DNA of 64,000 nt, taken from the NCBI RefSeq assembly GCF_007992175.1, contig NZ_BJZT01000037.1:29313-93312 (forward strand), in the 5' to 3' direction. The position numbers were made by a program, and so were the translations under genes. The stretch is from Methylobacterium haplocladii. Its GTDB lineage: Bacteria; Pseudomonadota; Alphaproteobacteria; Rhizobiales; Beijerinckiaceae. This document shows positions 1 through 10,141 of this stretch, piece after piece (within the stretch, counting starts at the first letter, position 1; the number at the start of each line of letters is the position of its first letter). The notes under the pieces were generated by a model. It was not told the origin of the DNA, ran no database searches, and saw only the letters and a program-made list of their open reading frames with translations.

Positions 1-542
1 TGGTGCCGACGGCGGCGCTCGCCGGCATCCTCGTCGTCACCGGCGTCCGTCTCATCAGCATCGAGCACGCCTTTCACCTGCACAGACGCCATGGCGTCGC
101 CACCGCGGCGATCTGGCTGGTGACCATGCTGACGGTGGTCGGCACCGACCTCCTCACCGGCGTGCTGGTGGGGCTCGGGCTCAGCCTGATCCAGGTGGTT
201 CCGCACCTGCTCAAGAAGGGCCTGCTCAAGATCGAGGGCGGCGCGGCGACCGCCTTCCAGCCCGCCGGCGGTCTCGCCGCGGTCCCCGAGGTCCGGCTCT
301 CGGGTTCGGCGACCTTCCTGCAGCTGCCACATCTCACCGAGGCGCTGGAGCTGACGCCGTCGGGCGGCCCGGTCCGCGTCTCGGCGGACAAGCTGGGCCA
401 CGTGGACCATACCTGTCTTGAGATGATCCAGGATTGGGCCTCCCGACGGGCCAAGGCGGGCACCACGTTCGAAGTTGTCGGCGGCTCCGCCGGTCTCAGG
501 GAAAAGCTTTCGGCGGCGCTTCATCCCGCTCCGGCGCACTGA
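1..542 (+). CDS. SulP family anion transporter, C-terminal part (5' end outside window)
   Basis: The reading frame is open from the window edge and ends with TGA at 540-542. The first ~65 residues contain hydrophobic segments like the last membrane helices of a SulP (SLC26-type) permease. After a short linker the C-terminal ~90 residues look like a cytoplasmic STAS domain (around VRLSGSATFLQLPHL and the DHTCLEMIQDW segment). SulP proteins move sulfate, bicarbonate or other anions across the inner membrane. The substrate cannot be read from this fragment. The true start lies upstream of the window, so the GTG at position 3 should not be taken as the start. Confidence 0.75.
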   Translation, partial: VPTAALAGILVVTGVRLISIEHAFHLHRRHGVATAAIWLVTMLTVVGTDLLTGVLVGLGLSLIQVVPHLLKKGLLKIEGGAATAFQPAGGLAAVPEVRLSGSATFLQLPHLTEALELTPSGGPVRVSADKLGHVDHTCLEMIQDWASRRAKAGTTFEVVGGSAGLREKLSAALHPAPAH

Positions 543-556
543 CCGAACCGAAACGC

Positions 557-597
557 AAAAAGAGCCGGCGCGGGGTCACCGCGCCGGCTCTTGTTCG
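557..597. terminator. Bidirectional rho-independent terminator between the SulP gene and hflX
   Basis: A perfect 13-bp stem (561-573 with 579-591) encloses the loop GGTCA. It is preceded by AAAA, which is a T-run for the minus-strand hflX, and followed by TTGTTCGT for the plus-strand gene. It lies exactly between two convergent genes. Confidence 0.85.
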
Positions 598-617
598 TGT
601 CGGAGCCGCCGAAAGGT

Positions 618-2012
618 TCAGCGTGCCGCGGAACGAATACGGCGCGCGCCCTCGAACCGGTTGAGGAAGCGCGGCTCCTTCTCGGGGGCGATGCGGATGG
701 CGAGATGCATCGTGCCGCCCTCCTCCGACTTGCGGTCGAGCACCTCCGCATTCTCGTAGAGCCAATTCAGCGCAGCACCCTCCTCCGGTCCGAGCTTCAC
801 GGCGAAGGTCGAGCGGGCGGTGGCGATGCGCGCCTCGATCCGCGCGGAGAGCGCGTCGAGCCCCTCCCCCGTCAGGGCCGAGACCAGCACCGGGGCGGCG
901 CCTCCGCTCTGGTTGCCGAGATTGGCCAGCCGCGTGCGCTCGCCCTCGTGCAGCAGATCCGCCTTGTTCCAGACCTCGATGATCCGGTCGGCATTCGCCT
1001 CGATGCCGAGTTCGCGCAACACCGTATCCACATCCTCGCGCTGCGCCTCGGTATCGCCGTGCGAGACGTCGCGGACATGCAGCAGGATGTCGGCCTCGAT
1101 GACGTCTTCCAGAGTGGCGCGGAAGGCGGCGATCAGCGAGGTCGGCAGGTCGGAGATGAAGCCCACCGTGTCCGACAGGATGACGGTCTCGCCGTGCGGC
1201 AGCTTGGTGGCGCGGGCCGTCGGGTCGAGGGTGGCGAACAGCATGTCCTGCGCCTTCACCTCGGCCTTGGTGAGCGCGTTGAACAGCGTCGACTTGCCGG
1301 CATTGGTGTAGCCGACGAGGGCCACGATCGGGTACGGCACCCGCGCCCGGCTGGTACGGTGCAGGCCGCGGGTCCGCGTGACCGAATCGAGATCGCGCTC
1401 GATCTTGGTCATGCGCTCCTGGATCTGACGGCGATCCGCCTCGATCTGGGTCTCGCCAGGACCGCCGAGGAAGCCGAAGCCGCCGCGCTGGCGTTCCAAG
1501 TGGGTCCACGACCGAACGAGCCGGCTCTTCTGGTAGGAAAGATGGGCGTGTTCGACCTGCAACGTACCCTCGCGCGTTGAGGCGCGCCGGCCGAAGATCT
1601 CCAGGATCAGGCCGGTGCGGTCGATGACCTTGGCGCCCCAGGCCTTTTCCAGGTTGCGCTGCTGCACGGGCGAGAGCGCGCAATCGGCCACCACGAGGCC
1701 GATCTCCTCGGCCGCGATCAACCCTGCGATCTCCTCGACCCGGCCCTTGCCGAGATAGGTCGAGGGCCGGATGCGCTGGATCTGGACGCTGATCGCCTGC
1801 GTCACGTCGAGTTCGATCGCCGCCGCGAGACCAGTGGCTTCGTCGAGGCGCGCCTCGATCGAGCGCGGCGTCTCGCCGGCGCTGGCCGATCGTTCCGCAG
1901 CACGGGTCAGATAGGGTCCGACGACCAATGTGCGGGTTGCAGCCGCGATATCGCCTTCGGGCGCGGCCTGACGCCGCAGCCGCGCTTCGCCGGGAGTCAG
2001 CGTCTCAGTCAT
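618..2012 (-). CDS. hflX: GTPase HflX
   Basis: The protein has 464 residues. An N-terminal HflX domain contains the glycine-rich segment [15 protein letters not shown]. It is followed by a coiled-coil-like region ([19 protein letters not shown]) and a G domain with Walker [13 protein letters not shown], a switch region around [10 protein letters not shown] and the base-recognition motif NKAD. HflX is a ribosome-associated GTPase that splits stalled or stressed 70S ribosomes. An AGAGGA Shine-Dalgarno sequence lies about 5 nt before the ATG at 2012. The gene follows hfq on the same strand, as in many proteobacteria. Identification is firm. Confidence 0.96.
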   Translation of the reverse strand: MTETLTPGEARLRRQAAPEGDIAAATRTLVVGPYLTRAAERSASAGETPRSIEARLDEATGLAAAIELDVTQAISVQIQRIRPSTYLGKGRVEEIAGLIAAEEIGLVVADCALSPVQQRNLEKAWGAKVIDRTGLILEIFGRRASTREGTLQVEHAHLSYQKSRLVRSWTHLERQRGGFGFLGGPGETQIEADRRQIQERMTKIERDLDSVTRTRGLHRTSRARVPYPIVALVGYTNAGKSTLFNALTKAEVKAQDMLFATLDPTARATKLPHGETVILSDTVGFISDLPTSLIAAFRATLEDVIEADILLHVRDVSHGDTEAQREDVDTVLRELGIEANADRIIEVWNKADLLHEGERTRLANLGNQSGGAAPVLVSALTGEGLDALSARIEARIATARSTFAVKLGPEEGAALNWLYENAEVLDRKSEEGGTMHLAIRIAPEKEPRFLNRFEGARRIRSAAR

Positions 2013-2105
2013 GAAGTCCTCTTGGCATCACGATGACATATCGTGATGCCGATGCCGTTTCGCACGGGGCAGGCCCTTGCAACCGCGAATATGGCGCAGA
2101 TCGGC

Positions 2106-2363
2106 TCAGACCTTCTCGGCCGGCGCCGCCTCGTCCGGTTCGAACAACTGCACGGGATGACCCGGCATGATCGTCGAAATCGCGTGCTTGTAGACGAGCT
2201 GCGAATGTCCGTCGCGGCGCAGCAGCACACAAAAATTGTCGAACCACGTCACGACGCCCTGAAGCTTGACGCCGTTGACGAGAAAGATCGTGAGCGGAAT
2301 CTTGTTCTTGCGAACGTGGTTCAGAAAGGTGTCTTGGAGGTTCTGTGCCCGCTCGCCCGCCAT
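2106..2363 (-). CDS. hfq: RNA chaperone Hfq
   Basis: This 85-residue protein has a complete Sm fold. The Sm1 region contains [17 protein letters not shown] and the Sm2 motif reads YKHAISTI. The length fits short alphaproteobacterial Hfq, with only a brief acidic C-terminal tail. It acts as a cytoplasmic hexamer pairing small RNAs with mRNAs. It lies between ntrX and hflX on the same strand, with 93 nt to hflX and a 216-nt upstream gap that may hold its own promoter. Confidence 0.97.
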   Translation of the reverse strand: MAGERAQNLQDTFLNHVRKNKIPLTIFLVNGVKLQGVVTWFDNFCVLLRRDGHSQLVYKHAISTIMPGHPVQLFEPDEAAPAEKV

Positions 2364-2579
2364 TTTTCTTATCCTTTTTTAGTTTGCGCCCACCACTCGG
2401 GGTAGGTTCTCTTAATTGGCAACGCGAGTCGAACCATCCGAACCCACAATGCGGGTCTGACTCTCCAGCCGTCTCCATTACAGGGCGAAGCCTCCCACGA
2501 TGCAAGAGGTTTGCGCTGCGGAAGGCGTCTTCCTGGACCGGTCCACAGCGACGTGGTCCGGTCCTGAACGAAGCGCCGT

Positions 2580-3950
2580 CTACGGACCGATTCCGAGGGA
2601 CTTCAACTTCCGGTGGAGCGCCGAACGCTCCATGCCGATGAACTCTGCGGTGCGGGAAATGTTTCCGGAGAATCGCGCGATCTGAGCGATCAGATACTCG
2701 CGCTCGAAGATCTCGCGGGCCTCACGGAGCGCGAGGCTCATCAGTTTCTCGCCGCCCGCGCCCGTCGGCGTGGTCGGAACCAGGGCGCCGACCTCGGTGG
2801 GAAGCATCTCCGAGGTAACCTCCTGCTCCGGGTCGGTCTGAGTCAGGATCATCAGCCGCTCGACGTTGTTGCGCAGCTGCCGGACGTTGCCGGGCCAGTC
2901 GTGAGACTGCAGAACCGCCATCGCATCCTCGGCGATCCGACGGCGCGGCAGGCCGGTGGCGCCCGAGATCTGCTCCATGAAGAAGCTGATCAGCTCGGGC
3001 ACGTCCTCGCGGCGCTCGGCGAGGGACGGTACGCGGATCGGCACCACGGACAGCCGATGGAAGAGGTCTTCCCGGAAGCGTCCGCCGGCGATCTCCTCGG
3101 CGAGATCACGCGAGGACGACGAGATGATACGTACGTCGACATGCACCCGCGTCGTACCGCCGACGCGCTGGAAATTCTGGTCGACGAGGACGCGCAGGAT
3201 CCGGCTCTGCGTCTCCCGCGGCATGTCGGCGACTTCGTCGATGTAGAGCGAGCCGCCATGCGCTTCCTCCAGCGCGCCGACGCGGCGGGTGCGGCCCTCG
3301 CCGGCTTCCACACCGAACAACTCCGCCTCCATCGTGTCCGGGGTGATGGTGGCGGCGTTGATGACCACGAAGGGCCCGCTGGCGCGCGCCGAGGTCGTGT
3401 GCAGGGTCCGGGCCGCGAGTTCCTTGCCGGAGCCCGGCGCGCCGGAGATCATCACTCGGGCATTGGTCGGCGCGACGCGGTCGACGGTCTGGCGCAGCTG
3501 GTTCACGGCGACCGAGGCGCCGACGATGCGGTTCGTCTGGCCACCGCGGGTCTTGAGGTCGCGCACCTCGCGCCGCAGCCGCGAGGTTTCCAGCGCACGT
3601 TCGGCCACCAGGATCAGCCGGTCCGCCTTGAACGGCTTCTCGATGAAGTCGTAGGCGCCCGACTTGATCGCAGCGACGGCGGTCTCGATGTTGCCGTGGC
3701 CCGAGATCATCACCACCGGCAGGTCCGGGTGGCCGGCCTTGATCAGGTCGAGCACCTGCAGGCCGTCGAGGCGCGAGCCCTGCAGCCAGATGTCGAGGAA
3801 GACGAGGTGCGGCCGACGGCTCTCGATCGAGGCCAGCGCCTCGTCCGAGCCCGAGGCCGTGCGGGTGCGATGGCCCTCGTCGTCGAGGATGCCGGAGACG
3901 AGGTCGCGAATGTCGGCCTCGTCGTCGACGATCAGGATATCGGCGCTCAT
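2580..3950 (-). CDS. ntrX: Response regulator NtrX
   Basis: The protein has 456 residues in the order receiver (~1-120), AAA+ ATPase (~145-370) and Fis-type helix-turn-helix (C-terminal ~45). The likely phosphoacceptor is D53 in FLDIW. Walker A reads GAPGSGKE. The loop that normally carries GAFTGA in sigma-54 activators instead reads GVEAGEGRTRRVG, so the sigma-54 contact motif is missing; this may not be a classical enhancer-binding activator. The ATG overlaps the ntrY stop by 4 nt (ATGA), so the pair is translationally coupled. The partner kinase is NtrY; the system is linked to nitrogen, redox and envelope control in relatives. Confidence 0.94.
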   Translation of the reverse strand: MSADILIVDDEADIRDLVSGILDDEGHRTRTASGSDEALASIESRRPHLVFLDIWLQGSRLDGLQVLDLIKAGHPDLPVVMISGHGNIETAVAAIKSGAYDFIEKPFKADRLILVAERALETSRLRREVRDLKTRGGQTNRIVGASVAVNQLRQTVDRVAPTNARVMISGAPGSGKELAARTLHTTSARASGPFVVINAATITPDTMEAELFGVEAGEGRTRRVGALEEAHGGSLYIDEVADMPRETQSRILRVLVDQNFQRVGGTTRVHVDVRIISSSSRDLAEEIAGGRFREDLFHRLSVVPIRVPSLAERREDVPELISFFMEQISGATGLPRRRIAEDAMAVLQSHDWPGNVRQLRNNVERLMILTQTDPEQEVTSEMLPTEVGALVPTTPTGAGGEKLMSLALREAREIFEREYLIAQIARFSGNISRTAEFIGMERSALHRKLKSLGIGP

Positions 3951-6310
3951 GACTGCATCTCCGCGACGCGGGGCGCGCTGATGACGGCGCCCTCCCTGCC
4001 AGTGGTGTTCTTGTGGGGTGTCCGCTCGGACGGTGCCGCCGCACCGGTGCCCGCGTCACGCGAGACGTCGCGCGGCACCTTCATGCGGACCTGACCGCCC
4101 CGTCCGTCGGGATTGTCGTTCAATTCGATCCCGCCGCCATGCTCTTCGAGCACCTTGCTGACGATGGCCAGTCCGAGGCCAGTCCCCCCTTCGCGGGTCG
4201 TCATATAGGGCTCGAGCAGGCGCTGGCGTCCCTCGGCGGGAAAGCCTTTTCCGTTGTCGGTGACTTCGATCACCGCGAAGTCCTGCTCGACCAGCAAACG
4301 CAGGCTCACGCGGCCCTGCCCACCAGCCGCCGTCAGCACGTCCTCGGGCACCGCCTGGACCGCCTCGACGGCGTTCTTGAGGATGTTGGTGAGCGCCTGG
4401 GACAGAAGGCGGATGTCGAAGGCCGCCTCGATCCGTTCTTCTTCGCCGACGCCGTCCACCGAGAACGGGAAATCGAAGTCGGGATGCGCGACCCGCATCA
4501 TGAAGAGGTTCTGCTTGGCGATCTCGGTCAGGTCCTGCCGGGCGATGGCCGGTTTCGGCATCCGCGCGAAGGACGAGAACTCGTCGACCATGCGCTTGAT
4601 CTCGTCGACCTGCCGCACGATCGTCGCCGTGCACTGGTCGAAGATCTCCTTGTCGACGGTGATCATCTTTCCGTATTTGCGCCGGATGCGCTCGGCCGAG
4701 AGCTGGATCGGGGTCAGGGGGTTCTTGATCTCGTGGGCGATGCGGCGCGCCACGTCGGCCCAGGCGGAGGTGCGCTGGGCCGAGACCAGATCGGTGATGT
4801 CGTCGAGCGTCACCACGTAGCCGCGCGAGCCGCCCTGGGCCTGCTCGCTGGTGACGCGGACCGCGATGGTGCGCTCGCGGCCATTCCGCTGAAGCTGGAT
4901 CTGCTGCTGCAACGCGCGCTGGCGACCCTCGCGACCGCTTCCTTCCTCGGGAAACAGCGAGGCGAGCTCCGGCACGGCCTGGGTCAGGGGCACGCCGACG
5001 AGTTCGCCGGAGGTGAGGCCGAGGGTGCGTTCCACCGACGGGTTGGCGATGGTGATGATGCCACCGGCATCGACGCCGATCACGCCGGGCGACACGCCCG
5101 ACAGCACGGCCTCGGTGAAGCGGCGGCGGCGGTCGATCAGTTCGCTCGCAGCGGTCAGCCCGTCATGCTGGCGCCGCAGCTCCTGCGTCATCTTGTTGAA
5201 GCTCTCGCCCAGATGGCCGAGATCGCCGTCGTCCCGGCGCGCCGGCACCTGCGCGTAGAAATTACCCGAGGCAACCTGATCGGCCGCGTTGATCAGCCGG
5301 CGGATCGGTTCGACGAAGCGGTTGGCGAAGCTCAATCCGAACCAGACCGCCGAGAGCAGCGTGATCAGCGCGATCAGCAGGAAGACCGAGGCGAAGGCGA
5401 TCTGGATCGAGCGCTTGAGCGAATCGTAGGTGAGGTATTCGGCCGCCGCGGCACGCGACACGCCGGGGAAGTCGATGGCGAGCTGGCTGACCTCGCGCTG
5501 CACCAGCAGCACCGCGTTGTCGTAGGCGGGCATCCGCAGCAGGGCGGCGAAGACCCGCCCCTCGTTCGGCAGCAGGCAGATCGGGTCGCTCGACTTCGCC
5601 GCATCCTCGAAGGCGGCGGCGGAGGGCAAACGCGTCTGCTTCAGGATGTCGATCTGGGCGCGGGCGACCACGTCGTTCGGGCCGCGCATGATCTTGGCGA
5701 TCGGCAGGCCGAGCGCCTGGGCGCGCGTGGTCATGAAGCCTTCGAACCACTCGCGATTCACGTCGAATTGCGGCCGGGCTCGAGTCAGGTCGTCGGTGAG
5801 GATGCGGATCTCGCGCGCCAGCGACTGGCACTGGTTCTCCTGGTAGGCATCGGCGACCTCGACGGATTTCAGCACCACGTCGCGAACCCGGTCGGTGAAG
5901 CCGAGGGACAGGCCGCGGTCGATGGTGATTGAGGCGACGATGGCGAGCAGGATCGTCGGCAGGATCGCGATCAGGCTGAACAAGCCGACGATGCGCGAAT
6001 GCAGCTGTGCCACCGCCGCATGGGCCTTGCGGGCATGCAAGAAGACCCGCGCTTCCCAGGCGATCACGAAGACGAGACCGAGGACCAGGGCGGCGTTGAT
6101 GGCCAGGAGCGCCACGCCGGTGGCGGGCTTCGGCGTGACCTTGATCAGGCCGGCGAGCATCATGAAGGTGATGCTTGCCGAGACGAGCGCCGTGGCGACG
6201 ACGGCCGCCCCGATCCAGCCCGGCCCGCGGGGCGTGGCGGACCCCGCCCCGGCCCTTCCGGCTTCCGCACCGGAGGCGGAACTTTTCCTGATCCATCGCA
6301 TCAGCGGCAT
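3947..6310 (-). CDS. ntrY: Membrane sensor histidine kinase NtrY
   Basis: The protein has 787 residues. Two N-terminal hydrophobic helices (~30-110) are followed by an extracytoplasmic sensor segment (~130-290), another helix (FASVFLLIALITLLSAVWF), a HAMP linker, a PAS domain and a HisKA/HATPase core. The H-box is [10 protein letters not shown], and the ATP-binding boxes include DNGKGFP and GGTGLGLAI. It phosphorylates NtrX, encoded directly downstream with a 4-nt overlap. About 100 nt separate it from ntrC upstream. The domain order and gene order make the call secure; the signal sensed cannot be inferred. Confidence 0.95.
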   Translation of the reverse strand: MPLMRWIRKSSASGAEAGRAGAGSATPRGPGWIGAAVVATALVSASITFMMLAGLIKVTPKPATGVALLAINAALVLGLVFVIAWEARVFLHARKAHAAVAQLHSRIVGLFSLIAILPTILLAIVASITIDRGLSLGFTDRVRDVVLKSVEVADAYQENQCQSLAREIRILTDDLTRARPQFDVNREWFEGFMTTRAQALGLPIAKIMRGPNDVVARAQIDILKQTRLPSAAAFEDAAKSSDPICLLPNEGRVFAALLRMPAYDNAVLLVQREVSQLAIDFPGVSRAAAAEYLTYDSLKRSIQIAFASVFLLIALITLLSAVWFGLSFANRFVEPIRRLINAADQVASGNFYAQVPARRDDGDLGHLGESFNKMTQELRRQHDGLTAASELIDRRRRFTEAVLSGVSPGVIGVDAGGIITIANPSVERTLGLTSGELVGVPLTQAVPELASLFPEEGSGREGRQRALQQQIQLQRNGRERTIAVRVTSEQAQGGSRGYVVTLDDITDLVSAQRTSAWADVARRIAHEIKNPLTPIQLSAERIRRKYGKMITVDKEIFDQCTATIVRQVDEIKRMVDEFSSFARMPKPAIARQDLTEIAKQNLFMMRVAHPDFDFPFSVDGVGEEERIEAAFDIRLLSQALTNILKNAVEAVQAVPEDVLTAAGGQGRVSLRLLVEQDFAVIEVTDNGKGFPAEGRQRLLEPYMTTREGGTGLGLAIVSKVLEEHGGGIELNDNPDGRGGQVRMKVPRDVSRDAGTGAAAPSERTPHKNTTGREGAVISAPRVAEMQS

Positions 6311-6412
6311 GGCTGATGCAGGGCCACAACAGTGTGGCGAAATTAATACGAATCGCGCCGAAATGCTGCCCGATTGAGCGGGCGGCTGGAAGTGCCGTAC
6401 GGGCGCTGCGGG

Positions 6413-7870
6413 TCAGCGCGATGTTCGAAATACCTGCAGGTCGAGGTCGCGCACCTTCTTACGCAGGGTGTTGCGGTTCACCCCGAGCAGCTCCGCCGCG
6501 CGGATCTGATTGCCCCGTGTCGCCGCCAGGGCCGCGCCGATCAGCGGACCTTCGATCTCGCGTAGGACGCGGTGATAGAGGCCGGGCGGCGGAAGCGTAT
6601 CCTTGTAGCCGGAAAAGTACTCCGACATGTGCCGCTCGACCGCGCCGGACAACGTCTCGTTGTCGGCAACCTTGCGACCGCTGCCGTTTATCGATTGCGG
6701 CTGGGCCAGCGGCAGGGTGTCGAGCTCGGCCTCGATCACCGGGCCGGTGATGGTCTCCTGCGGGTAGAGGGCGGCTAGACGGCGGACGAGATTCTCCAAC
6801 TCGCGCACGTTGCCGGGCCATCGGTAGCGCTTGAGCCGCTCCATGGCCTCGCCGTCGAGCTGCTTACGGCTCAGGCCCTCGCGCTCGACGAGCACGAAGA
6901 AGTGCCGGATCAGGTCGGGAACGTCCTCCGAGCGCTCGCGGAGCGCCGGCAGCCGCAGCGGCACGACGTTGATGCGGAAGAACAGATCCTCTCGGAAGAT
7001 GCCCTGCTGGATCGAGACGCGCAGGTCCTTGTTGGTCGCGGCGATAATGCGCACGTTGGTCTTGATCGGCACCCGCCCGCCGACGGTGGTGTACTCGCCC
7101 TGCTGAAGAACGCGCAGGAGGCGGGTCTGCGCCTCCATCGGCATGTCGCCGATCTCGTCGAGGAAGAGCGTGCCGCCCTCCGCCTGCTCGAAGCGGCCGG
7201 CCGAGCGGGTCAGCGCGCCGGTGAAGGCGCCCTTCTCGTGACCGAACAGTTCGGACTCGATCAGGTCGCGCGGGATCGCCGCCATGTTGACCGGCACGAA
7301 CGGGCCGGCGCGGCGCCGCCCGTAATCGTGCAGCGCGCGGGCGACCAGCTCCTTGCCGGTCCCGGATTCGCCGGTGATCATCACCGTGAGGTCGGTGGGC
7401 ATCAGGCGGGCGAGCGCCCGGTAGATCTCCTGCATGGCCGGGGAGCGCCCCACCAGCGGGATGTCGTCGTTCTCGGGCGGTGCCCCGGCCGGCGCGATGC
7501 CGCGGGGCCGCGAGAGGGCGCGGCCGACGATCGCCGTCAGCTCCTTCAGGTCGAAGGGTTTGGGCAGATACTCGTAGGCGCCGCGCTCCGAGGCGCGGAT
7601 TGCGGTCATGAAGGTGTTCTGCGCGCTCATCACGATGATCGGCAGGTCCGGCCGCACCCGCTTGATACGCGGCAGCAGGTCGAACACGTTCTCGTCCGGC
7701 ATCACCACGTCGGTGATGACGAGATCGCCCTCCCCCTGCGCCACCCAGCGCCACAGCGTCGCGCAGTTGCCGGTGGAGCGGACCTCATAGCCCGCCCGCG
7801 ACAGTGCCTGGTTGAGCACGGTGCGGATCGCTGCGTCGTCGTCCGCGACGATGATGTTGCCGTTCGGCAT
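6413..7870 (-). CDS. ntrC: Nitrogen regulation response regulator NtrC
   Basis: The protein has 485 residues: receiver (~1-120, acceptor D54 region ITDVVMPDE), AAA+ domain with Walker A GESGTGKE, the sigma-54 contact motif GAFTGA (in [16 protein letters not shown]) and Walker [11 protein letters not shown] Fis-type helix-turn-helix lies at the C terminus ([17 protein letters not shown]). When phosphorylated by NtrB it activates sigma-54 promoters for nitrogen assimilation. It lies 23 nt downstream of ntrB on the same strand. It retains GAFTGA, unlike the neighbouring ntrX. Confidence 0.96.
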   Translation of the reverse strand: MPNGNIIVADDDAAIRTVLNQALSRAGYEVRSTGNCATLWRWVAQGEGDLVITDVVMPDENVFDLLPRIKRVRPDLPIIVMSAQNTFMTAIRASERGAYEYLPKPFDLKELTAIVGRALSRPRGIAPAGAPPENDDIPLVGRSPAMQEIYRALARLMPTDLTVMITGESGTGKELVARALHDYGRRRAGPFVPVNMAAIPRDLIESELFGHEKGAFTGALTRSAGRFEQAEGGTLFLDEIGDMPMEAQTRLLRVLQQGEYTTVGGRVPIKTNVRIIAATNKDLRVSIQQGIFREDLFFRINVVPLRLPALRERSEDVPDLIRHFFVLVEREGLSRKQLDGEAMERLKRYRWPGNVRELENLVRRLAALYPQETITGPVIEAELDTLPLAQPQSINGSGRKVADNETLSGAVERHMSEYFSGYKDTLPPPGLYHRVLREIEGPLIGAALAATRGNQIRAAELLGVNRNTLRKKVRDLDLQVFRTSR

Positions 7871-7893
7871 ATCGCTTTACTCGAGCTCCGGAC

Positions 7894-9027
7894 TCACGGC
7901 TCCGCGGCCGAGGCACGCCCGTCCCGGGCGCTGGACATGGGCAGAAGGATGCGGAAGGCGGTACGGCGGGGAACGGGATCGCATTCGACGATGCCCCCAT
8001 GGTCGCCGACGATCTTCGCGACCAATGCAAGTCCCAGGCCTGAACCCTGCGACTTGGTGGTAACGAAGGGATCGAACAGATCCGGAAGCAGCTCGGCGGA
8101 GATACCCGGTCCGTTGTCGCGCACTGCCACCTCGATCGGCAGGCTGACGCGCTCGCGCGAGCCCGGCACCTGCAGGCGCAGGCCGGTCCGGAATGCGGTC
8201 GACAAGGTGATCTCGCCCTCGACGGAATCGGCCCCGATGGCCTCCGCTGCATTCTTCACGAGGTTCAGGATCACCTGGACGAGCTGGTCGCGGTTGCCGA
8301 GCACCGGCGGCAGCGAAGGATCGTAGTTCTCGACGAAACGGATGTGACGGCCGAAGCCCGACTGAGCCGAGCGCTTAACCTGATCGAGCACGCCGTGGAC
8401 GTTGACCGGTCCACGCTCGACGGGGCGCTCCTCACCGAAGAGCTCCATGCGCTCGACGATGCGCACGATCCGGTCGGACTCGTCGCAGATCAACTGGGTC
8501 AGGACACGGTCCTCCTCGACGCCGGACTGTTCGAGAAGCTGCGCGGCCCCGCGGATGCCGGCGAGCGGGTTCTTGATCTCGTGAGCGAGCATGGCGCCGA
8601 GCGCCACCATCGAGCGGGCCGCGCCGCGATGGGTGAGCTGCCGGTTCATCTTGTCGGCGATGGTGCGCTCCTGGAGCATCAGCACCACGTTGTCGCCGCC
8701 ATCGCCCAGATGCGTCGCAAACACATCGACGCTGCGCTCCAGGCCGGTCCGCGGCTGGATCAGCTCGACCCGGTACTCGCTGACGCTGGAGCGGCGATTC
8801 CGCACCTCGGCGACCAGCGCGATGATCGGCGAGGCGAAGGGGAAGATGTCGCGCAGCCGCCCGCGCTTCATCAGCCGCACGGAGGCGTCGAAGAAGTTCT
8901 CGGCAGCATGATTGGCGTGCAGGATGCGCTCGTCGGTGCCGATGGTGATGACCGGCAACGGCAGCGCGTTGATGATCGCCTCCGGCGTCAGGCTTCCGAT
9001 CGGAAAGGCGCTGTTCTCACTGGCCAT
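7894..9027 (-). CDS. ntrB: Nitrogen regulation sensor kinase NtrB
   Basis: The soluble 377-residue kinase has no membrane segment. An N-terminal PAS domain (~20-120) is followed by HisKA with H-box [19 protein letters not shown] and a HATPase domain ([27 protein letters not shown]). NtrB is the PII-controlled kinase/phosphatase of NtrC. It lies between dus/nifR3 and ntrC, separated from dus by only 5 nt, so the three form the classic nifR3-ntrB-ntrC operon. Confidence 0.96.
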   Translation of the reverse strand: MASENSAFPIGSLTPEAIINALPLPVITIGTDERILHANHAAENFFDASVRLMKRGRLRDIFPFASPIIALVAEVRNRRSSVSEYRVELIQPRTGLERSVDVFATHLGDGGDNVVLMLQERTIADKMNRQLTHRGAARSMVALGAMLAHEIKNPLAGIRGAAQLLEQSGVEEDRVLTQLICDESDRIVRIVERMELFGEERPVERGPVNVHGVLDQVKRSAQSGFGRHIRFVENYDPSLPPVLGNRDQLVQVILNLVKNAAEAIGADSVEGEITLSTAFRTGLRLQVPGSRERVSLPIEVAVRDNGPGISAELLPDLFDPFVTTKSQGSGLGLALVAKIVGDHGGIVECDPVPRRTAFRILLPMSSARDGRASAAEP

Positions 9028-9032
9028 CGTGC

Positions 9033-10067
9033 CTAAGCCGCCTGGCCGATTGTTTCGAGAACGGCGCCGGCGGGATCGAAGAACGCCCGGCGCAGGAGCG
9101 CGAGGGCCTCCGCCGGATCGCTTGTGGTAAGAAGGCGGGTCCGCTCAGACGGGGCGAGCGCGCCGGGGCCCGCGTGATCGACATAGGCCGCGAGATGCTT
9201 GCGAGCGTGCCGCACGCCCATCGCCGGACCGTAGAGCGCGATCAGCCCCTCGTAATGCTCACGGGCGATGTTCTCGCGGTCTTCCGGCGAGAGATCGCGC
9301 CGAGGCGCTCCGGCAAGTCCGGCCGCGATGGCGCCGACGAGCCAGGGCCGGCCCAAAGCCGCCCGACCGATCATCACGCCGGCCGCGCCTGAGTCGGTCA
9401 GGCAGGCGCGCGCATCGTCGAGGCTCGCGATGTCGCCGTTGGCGAAGACGGGAATGCGCACCGCCTCGACGACGGCCCGGATCGCCGACCAGTCCGCGCT
9501 GCCCTTGTAGAATTGTTGCCGGGTTCGGCCGTGGACCGTCACGCCATTCAGGCCGAGCGCCTCGGCCCGCTGCGCCAGCATCGGCGCGTTGAGATTCGCA
9601 TGATCCCAGCCGAGCCGCATCTTGACGGTGACCGGCACAGCGACCGCGTCGCGCACGGCGCCGAGGAGGCGGGCAGCGTTGTCGAGGTCGCGCATCAGGG
9701 CCGAGCCGGCAGCACCACCGGTGACGGTCTTGGCGGGGCAGCCCATGTTCACGTCGATCACGTCGGCGCCGTTCTCTACGGCAATGCGGGCCGCCTCAGC
9801 CATCGGCTCGGGCGCACAGCCCGCCAACTGGACGATGTGCGGCGAGACCCCGGCACCTTCTGCGCGGATCTGCGATTCGGCATCGCCCCGGGCGAGCTCG
9901 GCCGCCGCCACCATCTCGGAGACTACGGCGCTCGCTCCGGTGCGACGTGCGATCCGGCGCATGTGGAGATCGGTGACACCTGACAACGGCGCCAACAGCA
10001 CCGGGGGTGGAGCGACTGCGGCAACCCCAGCTGCGCTCAGAACGCTCAAATAATGATCAGGCGACAT
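9033..10067 (-). CDS. dusB: tRNA-dihydrouridine synthase (NifR3/DusB family)
   Basis: From ATG 10067 the protein has 344 residues. It is a TIM-barrel flavoenzyme with the family start [18 protein letters not shown], the catalytic-cysteine motif [11 protein letters not shown], the tRNA-contact segment [12 protein letters not shown] and a phosphate-binding FANGDI stretch. It reduces uridine to dihydrouridine in tRNA D-loops using FMN. An upstream in-frame ATG at 10136 would add 23 basic residues not expected for the family, so the shorter start is preferred. It is the first gene of the ntrBC operon, divergent from ispDF. Confidence 0.92.
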   Translation of the reverse strand: MSPDHYLSVLSAAGVAAVAPPPVLLAPLSGVTDLHMRRIARRTGASAVVSEMVAAAELARGDAESQIRAEGAGVSPHIVQLAGCAPEPMAEAARIAVENGADVIDVNMGCPAKTVTGGAAGSALMRDLDNAARLLGAVRDAVAVPVTVKMRLGWDHANLNAPMLAQRAEALGLNGVTVHGRTRQQFYKGSADWSAIRAVVEAVRIPVFANGDIASLDDARACLTDSGAAGVMIGRAALGRPWLVGAIAAGLAGAPRRDLSPEDRENIAREHYEGLIALYGPAMGVRHARKHLAAYVDHAGPGALAPSERTRLLTTSDPAEALALLRRAFFDPAGAVLETIGQAA

Positions 10068-10141
10068 TTTGCACAATAAATAGACAAAGGCAGTTCGATG
10101 CAAGCGCCTTCTCAGGTTTGCCTTCACCTTGGGCACCGCTT

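Noticed and set aside
496..1683. Long open frame of ~395 codons antisense/out of frame to hflX, and many similar long frames elsewhere
   Set aside because: In DNA this rich in G+C, other frames of real genes stay open. These frames are Arg/Ala/Pro-rich, show no family motifs and overlap confidently identified genes.
2420..2500. A tRNA-like stretch (GGTTCGACTC on the minus strand) between hfq and ntrX
   Set aside because: No acceptor stem, D-arm and anticodon arm could be paired around it, so it was not called a tRNA.
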